Source: Chloroflexota bacterium
GTDB taxonomy: Bacteria > Chloroflexota > UBA4733
Assembly: GCA_025980355.1 (NCBI GenBank)
Contig: JAICXR010000050.1
Coordinates: forward strand, 1-12,701
DNA: 12,701 bases
Reading direction: 5' to 3'
How positions within the stretch are numbered: position 1 is the first letter of the stretch; the number at the start of each line of letters is the position of its first letter. The notes under the pieces are model-generated. The model was not told where the DNA came from. It did no database searches and was given only the letters and a program-made list of their open reading frames with translations. Positions 6,262-12,701 of this stretch are shown piece by piece. The translations under genes were made by a program, and so were the position numbers.

Positions 6262-6359
6262 CCAATACGGTTCCGAAAAGATCTTCGAGTGGAAGTGAGC
6301 GTGTACCAGGGCCGCGACTGCGGTCGCGGCCCTGCCCGGCCTTCACGGAACCGTATTGG
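6262..6359. repeat. 98-bp nested inverted-repeat element
   Basis: The outer arms are perfect 14-bp inverted repeats, CCAATACGGTTCCG (6262-6275) and CGGAACCGTATTGG (6346-6359). Inside is a separate perfect 12-bp hairpin, CAGGGCCGCGAC (6307-6318), loop TGCG, GTCGCGGCCCTG (6323-6334). It starts 3 nt after the GNAT stop codon. The inner hairpin could terminate the upstream unit, though no T run follows. The outer repeats exceed what a terminator needs and look like the ends of a small non-autonomous element. No clean target duplication is visible. Confidence 0.6.
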
Positions 6360-6395
6360 ATCTGGGACCGCAGCAACGAGCATCAACGCCCGCCG

Positions 6396-6404
6396 TGCTA
6401 TAGT
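6396..6404 (+). promoter_or_regulatory. Extended -10 promoter of the catabolic operon
   Basis: TGC followed by TATAGT (6399-6404) matches an extended -10 (TGnTATAAT) with one mismatch. No convincing -35 lies 17 bp upstream, which an extended -10 can tolerate. Start is expected near 6411, leaving a leader of about 134 nt before the ATG at 6545. Confidence 0.5.
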
Positions 6405-6499
6405 AGCGCCGGAGAAGCGAGCCGCGCTGAACGCAGGAGGACCCCTGCCGACCACGCAATCGCGCGCTCCGGTACGCGGTAGCAGTGTCTGAAACAGTC

Positions 6500-6524
6500 G
6501 GGATCCGGCGACGACCGTGATCCC
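6500..6524 (+). promoter_or_regulatory. Leader hairpin just upstream of the operon's ribosome binding site
   Basis: GGGATC (6500-6505) and CGG pair with CCG and GATCCC (6519-6524), giving nine pairs with one bulged T around CGACGA. It ends 8 nt before the AGGAG (6533-6537) of the binding-protein gene. The position would suit control of translation or an attenuator; no ligand class can be named. Confidence 0.35.
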
Positions 6525-6544
6525 ACCTCGGAAGGAGCAGCCAC

Positions 6545-8071
6545 ATGGCCGAAGTAACGCGCCGTACGTTCGTCCGCTGGGCCGCCGCGCTCGGCGTCTC
6601 CGCTACGTCCGGATCGCTACTGGCGGCGTGCGGCGGCACGACGACCACCGCCACATCGTCCGCCGCCACGACGACGGCGGCGAACTCCTCCGCTGCCCCG
6701 GCAACGACAGCGATACCGTCCGCCGCTCCCGCCACGACGAGCGCCAGCGTGGCCGCCACAACGCCGGCGACAAGTACCGCCGTCTCCTCCGTCCAGACGA
6801 CGGCGGTGTCGGCGGCCCCAACCGCCTCCCAGGCAAACCCGACCGGCGCGAAGGTCGCCTTGCGCTATACCTTCGACAACACGGACGGTGAGGCGACGTG
6901 GCATAAGAAGGTGACCGAGGATTACGCCAAGCTGCACCCCGAGGTCACGTTGCAGCCGGAGCGGGCGACCGGGGATTGGGTGACGAAGACCGTGACGCAA
7001 CTGGTGTCCGGGACCGGCCCCGACATCGTGCTGGGATTCGGCGCGACGTTCTTCCAGTTGGCGGCGACGGGGGCCTTCGACGACCTGACCGCGACCGTCA
7101 AACAGTGGGGGGCGAGCTACGATCTCGCCGATATCTACCCCGAGGCGCTCAAGGAGCTGCAGATCAACGGGAAGCAATACAGCATCCCCTACTGCTTCGA
7201 TCCCGTCAGCGTCTTCTTCTACCTCAAGCCCGTGCTGCACGATGCCAATATCCCGTTTCCCAACGAGACCTGGACCTATGACGACTTCCAGAAGGACCTC
7301 ATCGGGCTGACCAAGCAAGATGCCAGCGGTAAGACCGTGCAATGGGGATATAACGGCGCCGAGAGCATCGCCGGTTGGGGGTACGTGCGGACCTACCCCG
7401 CCATCTGGGCCTATGGCGGCGACAAATACAACGCGGACATGACGCACTGCATGCTTGGCGATCCCGAGGCCCTCAAAGTCCTGAATATGTACTACGACCT
7501 CAAGGTCAAGGACAAGACCTCGCCCACGGCCGCCGATAGCGGCAAGCTGAACTATTACCAGATGTTCGCCAACGGCCAGTGCGCGATGCAGACCACGGGG
7601 CCGTGGGCGATCGGGACCTACCAGGACACGATCACCGGCGCCATCTTGAAAGACAACTGGGATGTCGGCCCTCCGCCGAGCGGCCCGAAGGGGCGCTTCA
7701 TCCTGGCGGCCGGGAACGACTGGGGGCTGAATAAGAACGGAAAAAACAAGACGGCAGCGCAGGCGTTGCTGCAGTATCTCACCGACAAGGACCGTTCCAA
7801 GGAGGTCGGCTCGATCGCGCGGCGGGTGCCGGCCCGGCTCTCGGCGGGCGCCGCCTTCGTCCAGCCGAACACCACGCCGGCAAACCAGGCGGTCTTCCCC
7901 CAGAGCCTCTCCTATGCGCGGGTCGAGCGACTGCACCCGACCCAGGAGGCCAAGATCGCCGCCATCCTCACGGCGGCCTGGAACGACGTGATCGTCCTCA
8001 ACAAAGGGGCGCCCGACCAGATCATGCCGGAGGCGATAGGAAGGGTCGATGCCCTCTTGAAGCAGGGCTAG
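6545..8071 (+). CDS. ABC transporter sugar-type substrate-binding lipoprotein (family 1), Tat signal, first gene of the catabolic operon
   Basis: Solute receptor of 508 residues. ATG 6545 follows AGGAG (6533-6537) at 7 nt. The signal is T-R6-R7-T-F-V-R-W plus a hydrophobic segment and lipobox L-L-A-A-C29. An Ala/Thr/Ser stalk spans about 30-102, then the domain starts K103-V-A-L-R-Y-T-F-D-N. Family 1 marks include Y-A-K-L-H-P-E-V-T-L, V-S-G-T-G-P-D-I-V-L, W-T-Y-D-D-F, and a Trp/Tyr-rich ligand region (Y-P-A-I-W-A-Y-G-G-D). Only 19 nt separate it from the NagB-like gene, so it most likely delivers the sugar that the following three enzymes process. Partner permeases are not in the window. It is only distantly like the other two binding proteins here, so the three probably serve different ligands. 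Confidence 0.9.
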   Translation: MAEVTRRTFVRWAAALGVSATSGSLLAACGGTTTTATSSAATTTAANSSAAPATTAIPSAAPATTSASVAATTPATSTAVSSVQTTAVSAAPTASQANPTGAKVALRYTFDNTDGEATWHKKVTEDYAKLHPEVTLQPERATGDWVTKTVTQLVSGTGPDIVLGFGATFFQLAATGAFDDLTATVKQWGASYDLADIYPEALKELQINGKQYSIPYCFDPVSVFFYLKPVLHDANIPFPNETWTYDDFQKDLIGLTKQDASGKTVQWGYNGAESIAGWGYVRTYPAIWAYGGDKYNADMTHCMLGDPEALKVLNMYYDLKVKDKTSPTAADSGKLNYYQMFANGQCAMQTTGPWAIGTYQDTITGAILKDNWDVGPPPSGPKGRFILAAGNDWGLNKNGKNKTAAQALLQYLTDKDRSKEVGSIARRVPARLSAGAAFVQPNTTPANQAVFPQSLSYARVERLHPTQEAKIAAILTAAWNDVIVLNKGAPDQIMPEAIGRVDALLKQG

Positions 8072-8090
8072 CGAGACGCCGGGAGGAGCG

Positions 8091-8957
8091 ATGTCGCCAC
8101 ATCTCGCCTGGGATGACATGCTGCGCGTCCCCGTCGAGCGACTGGCCGATGTGTCACGAGTGCCGGTGCGCATCTTCCCCAGCGCCGAGCGGCTGTTCGA
8201 GCAGCTTGCCCGGTACACCGCCGATCTGATCGCGGCAAGCCAGGAGGCGCCGACGCCACTCCGGATCGTCTGGCCGGTCGGCCCGAAACGCCACTTCCCG
8301 TTGCTCGCGGACATCTGTAATCGCGAGCGGATCTCCTGGCGGAACACCTTCAACATTCAGATGGACGAGTGGCTAGACTGGAGTTGCCGCCTGCTGCCCG
8401 AACGGCATCCCTTCAACTTGCAGGCCTATCTGCGCCGCGAACTCTGGGGCCGCCTGGACCCGAGCTTACGGCCCAGCGAAGCGCAGCTCATCTTCCACGA
8501 CCCGCTACGCCTGGATCGGGTCGACCGCAAGATCGACGAGCTGGGCGGCATCGACGTGGTCTTCGGCGGGTTCGGTTTCACCGGGCACATCGCCTACAAC
8601 GAGCCGCCGACCAGCCGCTGGACAGAGATCAGCGATGCGGCGTTCTGCGCCGCGCGGACGCGGATCGTGCCGACCAACGAGGAGACCTTCATCATGCACG
8701 CCCAGCGTTCCACCGGTGGGAACACGCGGCTGGTCCCGCCGATGGGCATCACGCTCGGCATGCGGGACCTGCTGGCGGCGGGCAAGATTCGCCTCGTGTC
8801 CGACGGCGGCGCCTGGAAGCAGACGATCTTCCGCGTGCTCTGCATGCACGAGCCCACCGTCCGGTACCCCTGTACCTTCGTGCAGTTGCACCCCGATGCC
8901 GAGGTGATGGTCGACGCGAAGACGGCCGCCTGTCCGCCCGATATCTTCGACAACTGA
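8091..8957 (+). CDS. NagB-like glucosamine-6-phosphate isomerase/deaminase family protein, divergent
   Basis: Sugar isomerase/deaminase-fold enzyme of 288 residues; E. coli NagB has 266. ATG 8091 follows GGGAGGAG (8081-8088). Recognisable motifs are I-Q-M-D92-E-W (NagB D72 region), F-G-G-F-G-F-T164-G-H166-I-A-Y-N-E171-P (NagB G-N-D141-G-H143-I-A-F-N-E148-P), M-G-I-T-L-G-M-R-D-L-L and V-Q-L-H-P. Catalytic D72, H143 and E148 equivalents are kept, but D141 is Thr and the phosphate-binding T-G-G-T-P loop is replaced by W-P-V-G-P-K-R (61-67). The substrate is therefore probably not standard GlcN6P. It is the second gene of the operon, 17 nt before the PfkB kinase. Likely cytoplasmic role: isomerising or deaminating the sugar freed by the GH4 enzyme. 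Confidence 0.8.
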   Translation: MSPHLAWDDMLRVPVERLADVSRVPVRIFPSAERLFEQLARYTADLIAASQEAPTPLRIVWPVGPKRHFPLLADICNRERISWRNTFNIQMDEWLDWSCRLLPERHPFNLQAYLRRELWGRLDPSLRPSEAQLIFHDPLRLDRVDRKIDELGGIDVVFGGFGFTGHIAYNEPPTSRWTEISDAAFCAARTRIVPTNEETFIMHAQRSTGGNTRLVPPMGITLGMRDLLAAGKIRLVSDGGAWKQTIFRVLCMHEPTVRYPCTFVQLHPDAEVMVDAKTAACPPDIFDN

Positions 8958-8974
8958 CACGGAGCACTGGGGCG

Positions 8975-9919
8975 ATGCGGCGGCCGCTGACCGGGGTGAG
9001 GGCGCTGGTGCTCGGCGCGCACACCAGCGCCTTGCAGTTCGGGGTGGCGCGGTTTCCGGCCCCCGGCGACTATCTCGTTGCCAAGCATTTTCGGCACGCC
9101 GCCGATGGCGGCAAGGGATCCAACCAGGCGCTCGCGGCCGCCCGGCTCGGCGCGCAGGTGACCTTGCTCAGCGCGGTGGGCGATGACGTGGCCGGTCACG
9201 CTGCGCTGTCGTCCATGCGGCAGCAGGGCGTGGACGTCAGCCGTGTGCTCGTGAGTACCCGGCTGCCGACCGGACTCGGCGCGGGCTTCTGCCTCGATGA
9301 CGGGACGGTCATGGGGGCCACGTACCTGGGAGCGACGGCCGAGGTCACGCGGGATTATGTGCAGCGCCAGCAGGACGCCTTCGCTGACGGCTACGATGTG
9401 TTGCTCGCTTCGCTGGAAGTGCCGGTGGAGGCGGTGACGGCAGCGTTGACCCTGGCGGCATCGATCCCGCACGTTATCCTCAATCCCGCCCCCGCCGATG
9501 ACTTGCCGCGCCGGCCCCTGCCGGCCGTGCGCGTCCTGACGCCCAACGAGCCGGAGGCGCGCCTCCTGGCCGGACTGGCCCCCGACGGGTCGGAGGCGAT
9601 CGCCGATGTGGCGCTGCGGGTGGCCGAGACCTTTCGTGTCCCGAACATCGCGATCACGTTGGGGAGCGACGGCTGCTACCTCCTCTCGGGCGGGTCCGGC
9701 GAATCACTGCCCTGTCCAAGCGTGCGGGCGGTCGACACGTCCGGCGCCGGGGACTGTTTCAACGCCGCGTTGAGCCTGACGCTCGCCGCGGGATGGATGC
9801 TGCCGGAGGCGGCGCGCTTTGCCATGCATGCCGCCTCCTATTCGGTGACCAGGGTGGATTCCTGGCCGGCCTTCCCGACGCTGGACGAGGTGCTACGCTT
9901 CGGCGGTCAGGTCGAATAG
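8975..9919 (+). CDS. Ribokinase-like PfkB family sugar kinase
   Basis: ATP-dependent carbohydrate kinase of 314 residues, close to ribokinase size. ATG 8975 is chosen because the ribokinase fold starts right after it, 17 nt past the preceding stop; a G-rich stretch at 8969-8972 is a modest ribosome binding site. Motifs: G-G-K-G-S-N-Q (45-51), A-V-G-D-D-V-A-G (67-74), I-L-N-P-A-P-A (168-174), L-T-P-N-E-P-E-A (188-195), and the catalytic D254-T-S-G-A-G-D260-C-F-N, where D260 is the general base. The N-terminal strand lacks the ribokinase Asp that grips the ribose hydroxyls (G-S-I-N-A-D becomes G-A-H-T-S-A), so the sugar is likely something other than ribose. Phosphorylation would follow glycoside cleavage in the operon's pathway. 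Confidence 0.85.
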   Translation: MRRPLTGVRALVLGAHTSALQFGVARFPAPGDYLVAKHFRHAADGGKGSNQALAAARLGAQVTLLSAVGDDVAGHAALSSMRQQGVDVSRVLVSTRLPTGLGAGFCLDDGTVMGATYLGATAEVTRDYVQRQQDAFADGYDVLLASLEVPVEAVTAALTLAASIPHVILNPAPADDLPRRPLPAVRVLTPNEPEARLLAGLAPDGSEAIADVALRVAETFRVPNIAITLGSDGCYLLSGGSGESLPCPSVRAVDTSGAGDCFNAALSLTLAAGWMLPEAARFAMHAASYSVTRVDSWPAFPTLDEVLRFGGQVE

Positions 9920-9940
9920 GCCGGAGAGAATTGATAGGGG

Positions 9941-11236
9941 GTGTTTCGCTTGGCTACGTGTCGTCCCAAGATCGTGCTTATCGGCGCCGGGAGCGCCAGC
10001 TTCGGCCTCGGCGTGCTCCGCGACGTCGTGCAGAGCCCGGAGCTGCGCGGGAGTACGCTGGCGCTGGTGGATATCAACGAAGAGGCGGTCGCCACGATCG
10101 CCGATCTGGCGCAGCGCCTCAGTGATGCGGCCGGCGCCGAGCTCGTGATCGAGCACACGACCGAGCGGCGCGACGCCCTCCGCGACGCCCGGTTCGTCGT
10201 CGTCGCCATCGAGCGCGAGCGGGAGCGGCTGTGGCGGCTGGACTTCGACGTACCCAATAAGTATGGAATCCGGCAGGTGACCGGCGAAAACGGCGGGCCG
10301 GGCGGACTGTTCCACTCGCTTCGGATGATCCCGCCGGTGCTGGCGATCGCCCGCGACATGGAGCAGATCTGCCCGGAGGCGCTGCTGATCAATTACACCA
10401 ATCCGATGAGCCGGATCTGTCTCGCCCTGTCGCGCCACACCACCCTGCAATTCGTCGGACTCTGCCACGGCATCCATAATCACGTCCCCCGCCTGGCGAA
10501 GATCATGGACATGGACGCGGCGGACATCGAACCGAAGGCCGCCGGCATCAACCACATCACCTGGATCCTCGATCTGCGCCGCAAGAGCACCGGCGAGGAT
10601 CTCTATCCCCGGCTGCGCGAGACGTGCGGTAGCTATGATCCGACGTACTTGCCGCTGGACCGGTATCTGTTCGCGCGCTATGGCCTCTTCCCTTCGCCCA
10701 GCGACGACCATCCCGCCGAATATCTGCCCTACGCCTGGGAGTTCTGCGGGTTGCGCGGCCCCGACTTGGAGGGCGGCGCCAGCTATCGAGACAACCTGTG
10801 GGCGCGCATCCACCGCATCCTGGACGGGGAAGAGCCGGTCGCCACGTTGCTCACGAAGCGCTCCGGCGAACGCGCGGTCGACATCATGGTCTCGGTCGTC
10901 ACCGCGCGAAACGGCTACGAATGGGCCGTCAATATCCCCAATCGCGGCCACATCGCCAACCTCCCCGACGGCTGCATCGTCGAGGTCCCGGCCGTCGTCT
11001 CCTCGTGGGGGACGCGGGGCCTGAACGTGGGCGCGCTGCCGGACGGCATCGCCGCGTTGCTGCGCACCCAGGTCGCGGTCCAGGAACTGGTAGTGGAGGC
11101 GGCGGTCACCGGCGACCGTCGGGTCGCGCTGCAAGCCTTACTGGCCGATCCGGTGGTCCAGAGCGCCAAGGCGGCGGAGCAGACCCTGGACGAGCTCCTG
11201 CGGCTCGAAGCGGACTATCTCCCCCAGTTCGCCTGA
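9941..11236 (+). CDS. Glycoside hydrolase family 4 (NAD- and metal-dependent), C-H-G-I type
   Basis: Cytoplasmic glycosidase of 431 residues that works by NAD+-dependent oxidation and elimination. Motifs: Rossmann start I-V-L-I-G-A-G-S-A-S with D44 of L-V-D-I-N; E-N-G-G-P-G-G-L-F-H (116-125); N151-Y-T-N-P-M (NPM motif); C175-H-G-I; G-I-N-H205-I-T-W. C175 and H205 are the expected metal ligands. In GH4 the C-H-x-x motif tracks substrate: C-H-G forms are found in enzymes on non-phosphorylated alpha-glucosides or alpha-glucuronides, whereas C-D-M-P and C-N-x-P mark phospho-glycosidases. The GTG at 9941 gives the longest form, but the in-frame TTG at 9950 is better spaced from AGGGGG (9935-9941) and starts closer to the Rossmann strand. 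Last gene of the operon, 21 nt after the kinase. Confidence 0.88.
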   Translation: MFRLATCRPKIVLIGAGSASFGLGVLRDVVQSPELRGSTLALVDINEEAVATIADLAQRLSDAAGAELVIEHTTERRDALRDARFVVVAIERERERLWRLDFDVPNKYGIRQVTGENGGPGGLFHSLRMIPPVLAIARDMEQICPEALLINYTNPMSRICLALSRHTTLQFVGLCHGIHNHVPRLAKIMDMDAADIEPKAAGINHITWILDLRRKSTGEDLYPRLRETCGSYDPTYLPLDRYLFARYGLFPSPSDDHPAEYLPYAWEFCGLRGPDLEGGASYRDNLWARIHRILDGEEPVATLLTKRSGERAVDIMVSVVTARNGYEWAVNIPNRGHIANLPDGCIVEVPAVVSSWGTRGLNVGALPDGIAALLRTQVAVQELVVEAAVTGDRRVALQALLADPVVQSAKAAEQTLDELLRLEADYLPQFA

Positions 11237-11269
11237 GTCGCGAGCGTCCGCCGACCCCGCGTCGGTGAT

Positions 11270-11275
11270 TACAAT
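11270..11275 (+). promoter_or_regulatory. Possible -10 box of the third binding-protein gene
   Basis: TACAAT (11270-11275) matches TATAAT at five of six positions in the 113-nt gap after the GH4 gene. No recognisable -35 is present at 16-18 bp. It sits just after a short CCGAC/GTCGG hairpin (11251-11265) that might mark the end of the previous operon. Confidence 0.35.
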
Positions 11276-11349
11276 GGTGGAAATGAAAAACGGGCGATTG
11301 CTTGCACCGCCCGGACCCAGAACAGCCCTTCAGACCAAGGAGGATGCGT

Positions 11350-12701
11350 ATGCGTTCCGCTTCATCGGCAACGTTCCCTCGTCGGCGGGTGCTGGCCATG
11401 TTGGGCGCGGGCCTCGCGCTTCCGCTCCTCGCCGCCTGCGGCGGTGCGGCCAGCGCCACCGTCAGTACCGGCAGCGCGTCCGAAGCCCCGGCGACGAGTA
11501 GCGCAGCGAGCACCGCGCCGCTCGCCACTTCCACCGCCACGAGCGCGGCCAACTCCGCCCCGACCTTGGTCACGACGGTGGCGAGTTCGGCGACCACTTC
11601 ATCGAGCGCATCGGGACCGGCAACCTCCGCGGGTGCGACGACATCCGCGTCCGCCGCGGCACCGGCGGCGAGCAGCGCGGTCGGCGCCCAAGCGATCACC
11701 CTGCAAGTAGCGTCGCGGCGGACCGGCGGCACCGACGCGGCGAAACTGGAGCAGGCGCTCTACGACGACTTCGCCAAGGGCGTACCGGGCCTGCGCGTGC
11801 AGATCACCTACGGCGTCGATCCGGAGCAGGAGTTGATCGTCCACCACGCCGGCGGCACGCCGCTGGACTACGTGTACAACGACTGGGGCACCTGGAGCGA
11901 CCTCGCGACGAAACAGGTCATCGCCGACCTCACCCCCTACTTTCAGCAAGCGAAGATCAACACGAACATCTTCGCGGCGCAGGCCGTGCAGAATTACTCG
12001 CTTCAGCAGAAAATCTACGGCCTGCCGGTCACCATGTCGGTCGATGCCCTGGCCTACAACGTCGAGCTCTTCGACACCCACGGTATTGCCCACCCGCCGG
12101 TGGACACCAAGGACACCACCTGGACGATGGAGAAGTTCCTCGAAGTTGCCCAGAAGCTCACCAAAGGCGACGGCACCCAGTTTGGCTTTTCCGGCAGCGC
12201 CAACGGCTACAACACCGCCGGTTGTACCGACGGCACCTATTTCGGCATGCCGTCGTGGGACGAGAGCGCGCAGAAGTCCCGGTACGACAGCGCGGAATGG
12301 GCGAAGGGGTCGCACTACTGGCTGGACTTGCGCACGAAGTACAACGTGCAGCCGAACGGCGATCAGGCGAAGCAGATCAAGGCGAACCTCCCGGATATCT
12401 TCGTCTCCGGCAAGATCGGCATGAGCGTCGTCTACGCTATCAACTGGCAGCCGAGCCAGATCCCGTTCAAGTGGGCGCTGGCGACCATCCCCTATTCCGG
12501 CACCGGCAACAACATCTCCGCGCGCATGTACCCGAGCGGCCTGCACATGGAGGCATCATCGCCGCACAAGGACGTCGTCTGGCAGCTCTTCCAGTGGCTG
12601 ACCATCCCGGCCAACGGCGGACGCTATCCCCTGGTCGCCGGCCACTCCGTGTCGCCGCTGCTCAACGGCGGCTCCGACCTGGCGCAGAAGACGCGCCAGG
12701 A
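11350..12701 (+). CDS. ABC transporter sugar-type substrate-binding lipoprotein (family 1), 3' end outside the window
   Basis: Third solute receptor; 450 codons are visible and no stop is reached. Two in-frame ATGs, 11344 and 11350, lie beside AAGGAGG (11337-11343). The first abuts the Shine-Dalgarno sequence, so 11350 with a 6-nt spacer is preferred. The signal region is F-P-R-R-R-V-L-A-M-L-G, a relaxed Tat-like pattern, with lipobox L-L-A-A-C30. An Ala/Ser/Thr stalk covers about 31-115, then the domain starts I116-T-L-Q-V-A-S-R-R-T-G-G. Family 1 features include L-Y-D-D-F-A-K-G-V-P-G-L, I-Y-G-L-P-V-T-M-S-V-D-A-L-A-Y-N and W-T-M-E-K-F. It probably opens a new unit with its permeases beyond the window. 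The ligand is unknown. Confidence 0.9.
   Translation, partial: MRSASSATFPRRRVLAMLGAGLALPLLAACGGAASATVSTGSASEAPATSSAASTAPLATSTATSAANSAPTLVTTVASSATTSSSASGPATSAGATTSASAAAPAASSAVGAQAITLQVASRRTGGTDAAKLEQALYDDFAKGVPGLRVQITYGVDPEQELIVHHAGGTPLDYVYNDWGTWSDLATKQVIADLTPYFQQAKINTNIFAAQAVQNYSLQQKIYGLPVTMSVDALAYNVELFDTHGIAHPPVDTKDTTWTMEKFLEVAQKLTKGDGTQFGFSGSANGYNTAGCTDGTYFGMPSWDESAQKSRYDSAEWAKGSHYWLDLRTKYNVQPNGDQAKQIKANLPDIFVSGKIGMSVVYAINWQPSQIPFKWALATIPYSGTGNNISARMYPSGLHMEASSPHKDVVWQLFQWLTIPANGGRYPLVAGHSVSPLLNGGSDLAQKTRQ

Noticed and set aside
6251..6367. Target-site duplication (TGGAT) flanking the nested repeat
   Set aside because: The right copy overlaps the repeat arm and the match decays after five bases, so it is not a convincing duplication.
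6617..8356. 579-codon minus-strand open frame
   Set aside because: It is the antisense shadow of a clear binding-protein gene, with Arg/Gly low-complexity content.
9893..11134. 413-codon minus-strand open frame
   Set aside because: Antisense of the GH4 gene, whose NAD, NPM and C-H-G-I motifs are unmistakable.
11286..11313. Intrinsic terminator on the minus strand (CGGGCG/CGCCCG stem followed by a T run)
   Set aside because: There is no minus-strand gene to its right that it could terminate; it lies in the leader of a plus-strand gene and the A run is probably incidental.

Overview
The window is high-GC bacterial DNA whose codons mostly end in G or C. It carries three twin-arginine or lipobox substrate-binding lipoproteins with long Ala/Ser/Thr stalks. 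That style, together with an Eis-like GNAT protein, a GH4 glycosidase and PhyH-type dioxygenases, fits Chloroflexota, probably the Thermomicrobia/Sphaerobacter side. This is inference from style; there is no rRNA or marker gene to confirm it.

Left part (1-2180): the 3' end of a Cax-type Ca2+/H+ antiporter gene, a strong hairpin behind it, a doubtful 53-codon ORF, an unrecognised 121-residue protein, and then the most interesting gene. This is a single-domain rhodanese-like gene (1502-1918) whose active-site loop is interrupted by one in-frame TGA, reading Y-C-T-(TGA)-P-D-E-G-T-S-A-R. The reading frame, codon usage and rhodanese homology continue intact past the TGA to a natural TAG. A perfect 7-bp hairpin with a 5-nt loop (second base G) starts 14 nt after the TGA and places its apical loop 21 nt downstream, as expected for a bacterial SECIS element. 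I read the gene as a selenocysteine-containing rhodanese with a C-x-U active site and a C-terminal C-P-E-C. Facing it on the minus strand is a small, very hydrophilic ORF whose natural start seems to be out of frame by one base.

Middle part (2180-6544): a PhyH-superfamily gene with a good sigma70-type promoter and an H-x-G where Fe/2OG enzymes normally have H-x-D. Next is a two-gene unit (sugar-type binding lipoprotein plus an Eis-like GNAT acetyltransferase), followed by a 98-bp nested inverted-repeat structure.

Right part (6545-12701): a tight four-gene operon encodes a binding lipoprotein, a divergent NagB-like sugar isomerase, a ribokinase-like PfkB kinase and a GH4 glycosidase with a C-H-G-I motif. 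Intergenic gaps are 17-21 nt. Together they look like an uptake and catabolism cassette for a glycoside, but the NagB-like and PfkB proteins lack several substrate-contacting residues of their models, so the sugar is probably not plain GlcN6P or ribose. A third binding lipoprotein begins at 11350 and runs off the window. No transporter permease or ATPase is present in the window.
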